DNA from: Clostridiales bacterium
Lineage (GTDB): Bacteria; Bacillota; Clostridia; Lachnospirales; Lachnospiraceae
Length of the DNA: 11,089 nucleotides
Assembly (NCBI GenBank): GCA_021204765.1
Contig: JAJPYU010000264.1
Coordinates: forward strand, 1 to 11,089
Reading direction: 5' to 3'
This document shows, in pieces, positions 6,682 through 11,089 of this stretch. The position numbers were made by a program, and so were the translations under genes. Positions within the stretch are counted from its first letter, which is position 1. Each line of letters starts with the position of its first letter. Below the pieces are notes generated by a model. That model saw only the letters and a list, made by a program, of their open reading frames with translations. It was not told the origin of the DNA and made no database searches.

Positions 6682-8283
6682 CTAATTTGTGCCATGTGGA
6701 AAAACGGCCTTATTAAACATTTCTTCAGACTCCTGTTCAACTTTTGCATTGACAAACTTTTGCAAATTGCAAAAAGTCTCATCTGTCGGTCTCCCCGTAT
6801 CATTCAACCTGCAAACTATGTTCACCTCTTTTTTTATCAAATCACTCACTTTATTTTTTAATTCTCTCATATGGTCGTCTTTAAGAATTTGATCATAGTT
6901 CATATCGTCATCGGCTTCAAAAACCAAAAGCAATTCATTGCCATCTCCAAGACTTAGTGTAACATTTTTCAAATATCCCTTAATCGCACCAGACAATTTG
7001 CTGGTAATTAATCCCCAATTATCCACAACCTCATTGATATCCTGCGGAATTGCTTTCGGCATAGGAGCCTTCTTTTTCTCATTCATTTCCTTTTTCCTCC
7101 GCATCCCTTGCGCAGGAACAGTAACCAGGCCATTTTCAACCCGTCTCTCCAGATCCGACACTCTGTCGAAAAGTGCATCAGCCTTCGTCTCCATGGCAGG
7201 ACGACACAGTCTTATCAGGGCTATCTCCATAAGCACCCGCTTCTGGGCCGCATACTTCATCTGACCGGAGAGCTCAGAGAAAATACGGATATAGCGCATC
7301 AAAGTATCGTCGTCTATCATCCCGGCTTCTTCCTTTAAGGATTCAAGGCGCTCGCCGGACATATCCAGCACATCCTCCAGGCCGTCAGCACTCTTTGCCA
7401 GCAGAAGGTTCCTCAGATACCAGACGAAATCATTTGCAAACTGTCCCAGCTCACGGCCCCCGGAAATAACATCCTCCAATATCTCTATGGAGTCAGTTAC
7501 ATTCTGATTGAGCACTGCCCGAAGCAGCCGGGAAAACACATCGGTATCCACTGCGCCCAGCACCTCCAGCACCTTATCCAGGGTAAGCTCCTGTCCCGGA
7601 TAAAAGGCGATGCACTGATCCATTAGGCTTAAGGCATCACGCATGGAACCATCCGCCGCCCGGGCCACATAACGTATGGCCTTCTCCTCGGCGGATACAT
7701 TTTCCTCTTCCATCAGCTCTTTCAACCTGCCGGCTATCGTGTCTATGGATATTCTCCTGAAATCATAGCGCTGGCAGCGGGAGAGTATGGTCACCGGCAG
7801 CTTGTGGACCTCCGTGGTAGCCAGGATAAATATCACGTAGGAAGGCGGCTCCTCCAGAGTCTTTAAGAGCGCATTGAAAGCATTTATGGAGAGCATATGA
7901 ACCTCGTCGATTATGTACACTTTATATCGACCGGTGGTAGGCGGATAGGAGACCTCCTCTATTATCTGGCGGACGTCCTCCACGCCGTTATTGGAGGCAG
8001 CATCCAGCTCGATAACATTCATTGAAGAACCGGCGCCTATGGCACGACAGGATTCACACTGCCCGCAGGGGCTCCCATCTGTACGATGCTCGCAGTTCAC
8101 AGCCCTGGCGAATATCTTCGCCACGGTGGTCTTGCCTGTGCCCCTGGTGCCGCAGAAAAGATAGGCGTGGCCTATCCTGTCAGCAGCAAGCTGATTCTTT
8201 AAGGTGGTCACTATATGATCCTGCCCCTTTACATCATCAAATCCGGCAGGACGATATTTTCGATACAATGCCGTGTATGACAT
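6682..8283 (-). CDS. dnaX: DNA polymerase III subunit gamma/tau
   Basis: A 533-residue clamp-loader ATPase. The N-terminal AAA+ part is textbook: Walker A GTRGTGKT (45-52), a zinc site of four Cys (64, 73, 76, 79), DEVH (126-129) and the SRC motif with the arginine finger (168-170). The collar domain III follows to about residue 370. After residue about 395 comes a short Lys-rich linker (MRRKKEMNEKKK) and a C-terminal domain expected to contact the replicase. This last stretch (about 6682-7086) is much AT-richer than the rest. The start lies 3 nt after the pfkA stop, and its GGGG ribosome site is inside pfkA, implying coupled translation. An internal GGAGG and in-frame ATG occur at codon 400. 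Confidence 0.97.
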   Translation of the reverse strand: MSYTALYRKYRPAGFDDVKGQDHIVTTLKNQLAADRIGHAYLFCGTRGTGKTTVAKIFARAVNCEHRTDGSPCGQCESCRAIGAGSSMNVIELDAASNNGVEDVRQIIEEVSYPPTTGRYKVYIIDEVHMLSINAFNALLKTLEEPPSYVIFILATTEVHKLPVTILSRCQRYDFRRISIDTIAGRLKELMEEENVSAEEKAIRYVARAADGSMRDALSLMDQCIAFYPGQELTLDKVLEVLGAVDTDVFSRLLRAVLNQNVTDSIEILEDVISGGRELGQFANDFVWYLRNLLLAKSADGLEDVLDMSGERLESLKEEAGMIDDDTLMRYIRIFSELSGQMKYAAQKRVLMEIALIRLCRPAMETKADALFDRVSDLERRVENGLVTVPAQGMRRKKEMNEKKKAPMPKAIPQDINEVVDNWGLITSKLSGAIKGYLKNVTLSLGDGNELLLVFEADDDMNYDQILKDDHMRELKNKVSDLIKKEVNIVCRLNDTGRPTDETFCNLQKFVNAKVEQESEEMFNKAVFPHGTN

Positions 8284-8286
8284 AAG

Positions 8287-9360
8287 CTAATCCCCAAAGC
8301 AGATACCTATCTGCTTGGCCTCCTGTACAAGCTGGCAATTCGGGTCAATGGTCTTAAGCTTCCCGGCCACTTCTCCTAAAGGCACACGGGTGGTCTGCCC
8401 GTTTACCATGGCGATCATGCATCCGTAATCCTGCTCCTCTATGGCCAGTGCCGCCGCCGCTCCCAGCTGGGTACAGAGCACTCTGTCATAAGGGCAGGGG
8501 CTGCCGCCTCTCTGCATATGTCCGGGCACCGTGACCCTGACCTCGCAGCCGGTAGCCTCCGCGATACGGTCTGCCACCTCATAGGAAACGGAGGGCCACT
8601 GGACAGTCCGTTTGTATTCCTTAAATTCCTTCTTGGACTTCGCCGCATTTTCAATAGAAATGGCTCCCTCGGCCACCGCCAGGATGGTAAAGCCCTTCCC
8701 CTGGCTTGTCCTGTGGTTCACCGCCTCAACTACCTTAGCTATATCATAAGGGATCTCCGGAATAAGGATAATGTCTGCGCCTCCCGCTATGCCTGCGTGC
8801 AGGGGCAGCCAACCCACCTTGTGCCCCATGATCTCCACGACGAAAACCCGGTTGTGGGAGGCTGCGGTAGTATGAATGCAGTCAATGGTATTTGTCGCTA
8901 TCTCCAGTGCGCTCTGGAATCCGAAAGTGATGTCCGTACCGTAAATGTCATTGTCTATGGTCTTGGGGAGATGGATGATGTGAAGCCCCTCCTCCCGGAG
9001 CAGGTTCGCCGTCTTCTGAGTCCCGTTGCCGCCCAGTATCACCAGACAGTCCAGATCCAGCTTACTATAGGTCTGCTTCATGGCCTCCACCTTATCCAGC
9101 CCATTCTCATCCGGCTCCCTCATCAGCTTGAAAGGCTGGCGTGAAGTGCCCAGTATAGTACCGCCTCTGGTCAGTATCCCGGAAAAATCTTTGGATGTCA
9201 GCAGGCGGCAGTCACCGTAGATCAGGCCTCTGTACCCATCAAGGAAACCGTAAATCTCCAACTGATCACCCAAATTCCCAAGGCCTTTCACCACGCCGCG
9301 CATGGCAGCATTTAATGCCTGACAGTCGCCGCCGCTGGTAAGCATTCCTATTCTCGCCAT
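8287..9360 (-). CDS. pfkA: 6-phosphofructokinase (group III-like)
   Basis: A 357-residue phosphofructokinase that phosphorylates fructose 6-phosphate at C1 in glycolysis. The start (LTSGGDCQALNAAMRGV, 7-23), TIDND (134-138, with the catalytic Asp) and HMQRGGSP (281-288, with a sugar-phosphate-binding Arg) are diagnostic. Residues that track the phosphate donor are mixed. GGNGT (110-114) keeps the Gly usual in ATP enzymes but has Asn where GGDG enzymes have Asp. PKTIDND carries the Lys seen in pyrophosphate-type and group III enzymes. IMGH (177-180) replaces the usual MGR. ATP is the more likely donor, but this is inference. AAGGAG lies 7 nt before the ATG. The far promoter at 9613-9641 is the best candidate for its transcription. 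Confidence 0.93.
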   Translation of the reverse strand: MARIGMLTSGGDCQALNAAMRGVVKGLGNLGDQLEIYGFLDGYRGLIYGDCRLLTSKDFSGILTRGGTILGTSRQPFKLMREPDENGLDKVEAMKQTYSKLDLDCLVILGGNGTQKTANLLREEGLHIIHLPKTIDNDIYGTDITFGFQSALEIATNTIDCIHTTAASHNRVFVVEIMGHKVGWLPLHAGIAGGADIILIPEIPYDIAKVVEAVNHRTSQGKGFTILAVAEGAISIENAAKSKKEFKEYKRTVQWPSVSYEVADRIAEATGCEVRVTVPGHMQRGGSPCPYDRVLCTQLGAAAALAIEEQDYGCMIAMVNGQTTRVPLGEVAGKLKTIDPNCQLVQEAKQIGICFGD

Positions 9361-9504
9361 ACTGTCTCTCCTTCCTATCCTTAAAAAAATCTCCTCTGCA
9401 TCCTATCCGGCTCAAAGCCGGTCAATCTCCGGGAAATTTTGGGCTGCCATTCGCCTTAAAATAAGTTGACTCACTTCACAAAAAACTTTATAATATAGCC
9501 CATT
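9361..9504 (-). other. pfkA leader region with a small hairpin
   Basis: The 144 bp between pfkA and tRNA-Ser contain the tRNA promoter on the plus strand and, on the minus strand, the proximal leader of pfkA. A GC-rich hairpin (CCGGCT/AGCCGG, 9407-9421, 3-nt loop) lies about 45 nt before the pfkA ATG. No U tract follows, so it is not an intrinsic terminator. No good minus-strand -35/-10 pair is visible here; the best is a T run with TATTTT, which is poor. Confidence 0.4.
9466..9494 (+). promoter_or_regulatory. promoter of tRNA-Ser
   Basis: TTGACT (9466-9471), a 17-bp spacer and a perfect TATAAT (9489-9494) lie just upstream of the tRNA. The predicted start near 9501 leaves only about 4 nt of leader before the mature 5' end at 9505. 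It is a strong sigma-A type promoter. Confidence 0.9.
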
Positions 9505-9590
9505 GGAGACGTATCGAAGTGGTCATAACGGGCCTGACTCGAAATCAGGTAGTCCTTCGGGGCTCGTGGGTTCGAATCCCACCGTCTCCG
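9505..9590 (+). tRNA. tRNA-Ser (anticodon CGA)
   Basis: A complete class II cloverleaf of 86 nt. The acceptor arms GGAGACG (9505-9511) and CGTCTCC (9583-9589) pair fully, with G9590 as discriminator base. The anticodon arm CCTGA/TCAGG (9533-9537 with 9545-9549) closes the loop CTCGAAA, placing CGA at 9540-9542. A long variable arm with a CCTTCGGGG hairpin is typical of serine tRNAs. The T arm GTGGG/CCCAC holds TTCGAAT. CCA is not encoded. It reads UCG codons. No clear intrinsic terminator follows. It is the only gene on the plus strand, and a minus-strand promoter faces it from downstream. Confidence 0.97.
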
Positions 9591-9595
9591 TCTAA

Positions 9596-9665
9596 GGGTC
9601 ATTTCTTTCATTATTATACTTATCTCAGTTATCAGCGTCAAGTGAGACTGAATCAGAAACGACCC
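9596..9665. repeat. 11-bp inverted repeat bracketing the minus-strand promoter
   Basis: GGGTCATTTCT (9596-9606) and AGAAACGACCC (9655-9665) are inverted copies with one mismatch, separated by 48 bp. The enclosed DNA is the promoter at 9613-9641. One arm sits at the predicted start site and the other just upstream of the -35. In minus-strand RNA the mismatch becomes a G-U pair. It could be a pair of operator half-sites or an RNA stem for a transcript crossing the region. Confidence 0.5.
9613..9641 (-). promoter_or_regulatory. strong minus-strand promoter, antisense to tRNA-Ser, probably for pfkA-dnaX
   Basis: On the minus strand TTGACG (9636-9641) is followed by 17 bp and a perfect TATAAT (9613-9618). 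The predicted start is near 9606. The transcript would run through the complement of tRNA-Ser and reach the pfkA start codon after about 245 nt. No better promoter is visible nearer pfkA. Confidence 0.75.
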
Positions 9666-9680
9666 CGCAAAAATTACAAT

Positions 9681-9775
9681 AACCCGGTTCCGAGAGGAGT
9701 GCGGCTTTTAAGCCGCATTGATGGTGTCTGAGCTCAACCTAAGAATATTCTCAGTGAACACGCATCAGCCGGGTT
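9681..9775. ncRNA. candidate structured RNA, three-stem element, family unknown
   Basis: Outer arms AACCCGG (9681-9687) and CCGGGTT (9769-9775) pair fully and enclose two hairpins. One is TGCGGCTT/AAGCCGCA (9700-9707 with 9710-9717). The other is GATG-GTGT-CTGAG pairing with CTCAG-ACAC-CATC (9720-9732 with 9750-9766, small bulges). Together they make a three-way junction with a 12-nt single-stranded segment (9688-9699). That segment reads GAGGAG on the plus strand and CTCCTC on the minus strand. The element sits 14 bp after the larB stop. Neither strand has a tight U tract after it, so it is not a simple terminator. The strand is not determined. I do not recognise the family. Confidence 0.5.
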
Positions 9776-9789
9776 GTTTCCAATATTTA

Positions 9790-10539
9790 TTATCTGTTAT
9801 GGATTTTATCTGCAAGACACGCTGCGCCGTATCCATTATCAATATTTACCACTCCTACCCCATTTGCGCAGCTGTTCAGCATTGACAGAAGAGCCGCCAG
9901 GCCTCCAAAGCTGGCACCATACCCCACGCTGGTGGGCACTGCAATGACCGGTGCCTCCACTAGGCCGCCCACCACGCTGGCCAGGGCACCCTCCATGCCG
10001 GCAATGACTATGACCACATCCGCATTTCTTATCCTGTCCATTCGGTCAAAAAGCCGGTGTATCCCCGCCACGCCCACATCAAATATCCGGTCAACCCTGC
10101 TGCCGAAAAACTCGGCGGTAAGAGCCGCCTCCTCGGCCACGGGGATGTCAGAAGTCCCGGCAGTCACCACGGCTATGGGATGCTCCTGGTCCTCGCTCTC
10201 CGGCACATCTCCTACTGTGATGATGCGGGGCAGCTCGTGATATATGGCATGGGGCAGTATCGCTTTCACGGCCTGAAAAGCCCCGGCGCTGGCCCGGGTG
10301 ATAAGTATCCGTCCGTTAGTCTCTGCCATGTGCCCGGCTATCCCGGCTATCTGCTCAGGAGCCTTTCCCTCCCCGAAGATCACCTCGGCCCGGCCGGTGC
10401 GCAGATTCCTGTGCTGGTCGATATTGGCGTAGCCGATATCCTCGTAGGGCAAATCCCTTAACTTCTCCATTGCTTCCTCTACCGATATGTCATTTTCCGA
10501 TACCTGTGATAAAACTTTCTGAATATATGATGCGTCCAT
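9790..10539 (-). CDS. larB: nickel pincer cofactor biosynthesis protein LarB
   Basis: A 249-residue LarB. The enzyme carboxylates the pyridinium ring of nicotinic acid adenine dinucleotide and hydrolyses the phosphoanhydride, the first step to the nickel pincer cofactor of lactate racemase and relatives. The C-terminal half is PurE-like: VVTAGTSDIPVAEEA, VAGIHRL, IAGMEGALASVVGGL and VPTSVGYGASFGG, ending in the LarB signature MLNSCANGVGVVNIDNGYGA. I chose the ATG at 10539 because GGAG lies 6 nt upstream. An earlier in-frame ATG at 10551 has no ribosome site of its own and overlaps that GGAG. larC, larE and larA are not in the window. The gene begins just after the SRP RNA terminator, so it may depend on read-through. 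Confidence 0.95.
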   Translation of the reverse strand: MDASYIQKVLSQVSENDISVEEAMEKLRDLPYEDIGYANIDQHRNLRTGRAEVIFGEGKAPEQIAGIAGHMAETNGRILITRASAGAFQAVKAILPHAIYHELPRIITVGDVPESEDQEHPIAVVTAGTSDIPVAEEAALTAEFFGSRVDRIFDVGVAGIHRLFDRMDRIRNADVVIVIAGMEGALASVVGGLVEAPVIAVPTSVGYGASFGGLAALLSMLNSCANGVGVVNIDNGYGAACLADKIHNR

Positions 10540-10562
10540 ATTGGTCTCCATTTTCTGTCATT

Positions 10563-10593
10563 TTTGAAAAAGCCATGCGCTAATCCGCATGGC
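10563..10593 (-). terminator. terminator of the SRP RNA gene
   Basis: On the minus strand the 8-bp perfect stem GCCATGCG/CGCATGGC (10572-10579 with 10586-10593), with a 6-nt loop, is followed by TTTTT. It lies 16 nt after the mature SRP RNA 3' end. The tract continues into A-rich DNA directly ahead of larB. Confidence 0.85.
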
Positions 10594-10609
10594 CATACTT
10601 TTTTAAAGA

Positions 10610-10873
10610 TCCGAGCACCCTGCGTTGAATCCCGACCCCAGACGTTACTCCTGCAGTTAACTCATCCCAGGCACCCTTGCGGCACCCGGGAGATCCTGCT
10701 TAGGGCTGCTCCATTCCTGACCTGACCCGGTTCACAGGTTCCCGTCGCGCAAGACCCGGGAATCCACGCCACTTACAGGAGGCAGCTCTACAATCGGAAA
10801 CCCGCGGCAGGGTATCACCCCAACTATAGCGGATTGATGGTACAGGGCACCGCTACTGCCCCGGCTGCTCGGA
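10610..10873 (-). ncRNA. ffs: signal recognition particle RNA, large bacterial type
   Basis: A 264-nt SRP RNA with an Alu domain, as in Bacillus scRNA. The 5' part has GGCAGTAGCGGTGCCCTG and later CAATCCGCTATAG, matching the Alu-domain core. The SRP54-binding helix 8 is recognised by CAGGTCAGGAATGGAGCAG, with a GGAA tetraloop. Downstream are GTGCCGCAAGGGTGCCTGG and GTTAACTGC. The ends pair perfectly (TCCGAGCA at 10866-10873 with TGCTCGGA at 10610-10617), which sets the limits. The tetraloop is closed by A-U instead of the common C-G. The RNA works with Ffh in co-translational membrane targeting. It has its own promoter, and the predicted start coincides with the 5' end. Confidence 0.96.
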
Positions 10874-10879
10874 GATTTA

Positions 10880-10908
10880 AGTATAACATTCTTATCAAAT
10901 CCGGTCAA
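10880..10908 (-). promoter_or_regulatory. promoter of the SRP RNA gene
   Basis: On the minus strand TTGACC (10903-10908), a 17-bp spacer and TATACT (10880-10885) place the start about 7 nt downstream, at 10873. This matches the 5' end deduced from pairing of the RNA ends. Confidence 0.9.
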
Positions 10909-10962
10909 TCACAAAATCCACGGATTCTGTATGCGCAAGGATCAAAAAGTCCGCTTCGAGGC

Positions 10963-10996
10963 AAAAAAAGAGGGCAGACCATGGCGGCCGACCCTC
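10963..10996 (-). terminator. intrinsic terminator of an upstream gene outside the window
   Basis: On the minus strand, GAGGG/CCCTC (10970-10974 with 10992-10996) extends inward with one mismatch, a G-U pair and further G-C pairs to a 5-nt loop, and is followed by seven T. It would end a minus-strand transcript entering from beyond 11089. The bases from 10997 to 11089 show only a short direct repeat (CCAAAAAATCTG and CCGAAAAATCCG) and no convincing gene. Confidence 0.75.
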
Positions 10997-11089
10997 CGCG
11001 CCTTTTAAAAATGTGCGGTGGGGATTTGTAGCCAAAAAATCTGTAAAGAACCCCGAAAAATCCGTTACCGTGCGCGGCCGGATCAGTTG

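Noticed and set aside
9519..9731. Plus-strand open frame of 70 codons over the tRNA-Ser.
   Set aside because: It lies inside and just after the tRNA gene, and has no ribosome site or protein-like sequence.
9721..9884. Small plus-strand frame starting at ATG 9721 behind a GAGGAG.
   Set aside because: The GAGGAG is separated from the ATG by a hairpin, and most of the frame is antisense to larB. It is better explained by the structured element.
10895..11089. Minus-strand frame open for 64 codons from the right edge to a TGA at 10895-10897, as if the end of an upstream gene.
   Set aside because: It runs through the terminator hairpin and its T tract and through the SRP RNA -35 region, has unnatural composition, and resembles no known protein end.
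1..11089. Mobile element, prophage or CRISPR array.
   Set aside because: No transposase, integrase or phage gene, no repeat-spacer pattern, and no target duplication beside the tRNA were seen on either strand.

Overview
The window looks like a chromosomal segment of a Gram-positive anaerobe of the Clostridia, most likely a Lachnospiraceae member. The evidence is: split transketolase subunits; a large SRP RNA with an Alu domain; a pfkA-dnaX-ybaB-recR string; a DUF5711 gene next to a CvpA-family gene; an ApbE lipoprotein beside a Gx-family membrane protein; strong AGGAGG ribosome sites; and housekeeping-type promoters with 17-bp spacers. The genus assignment is inference. I see no mobile element, phage gene or CRISPR array.

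Nearly everything is on the minus strand, so the window reads from right to left. At the right edge (10963-10996) is a terminator for a gene outside the window. Next come a complete promoter and the SRP RNA gene (10610-10873), its terminator, and larB (nickel-pincer cofactor synthesis) directly behind it. Between larB and pfkA lies about 430 bp holding an unidentified three-stem RNA-like element (9681-9775), a strong minus-strand promoter (9613-9641) and the only plus-strand gene, tRNA-Ser(CGA) (9505-9590), which has its own promoter (9466-9494). The two promoters point at each other across the tRNA gene.

The central block, 9360 down to 3852, is compact housekeeping: 6-phosphofructokinase, DNA polymerase III gamma/tau (dnaX), the nucleoid protein YbaB/EbfC, recombination protein RecR, and transketolase N- and C-terminal subunits. 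Junctions are short or overlapping (3 nt, 68 nt, 1-nt overlap, 53 nt, 13-nt overlap), which suggests a long operon linking sugar-phosphate metabolism with replication and repair.

The left block, 3755 down to 124, is envelope-related: a membrane-anchored DUF5711 protein, a CvpA-family membrane protein (4-nt overlap), a lipoprotein FAD:protein FMN transferase (ApbE) and a Gx-family polytopic protein (EetB-like). The last two suggest an extracytoplasmic flavin function. The final 120 bp hold a strong promoter and leader resembling those of rRNA operons, reading out of the left edge.

The core genes are ordinary. The most interesting material is between genes: the opposed promoters over tRNA-Ser, the inverted repeat bracketing one of them, the unassigned structured element, and the long hairpin between apbE and the Gx gene. 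Within genes, the AT-rich tail of dnaX and the unusual phosphofructokinase active-site residues stand out.
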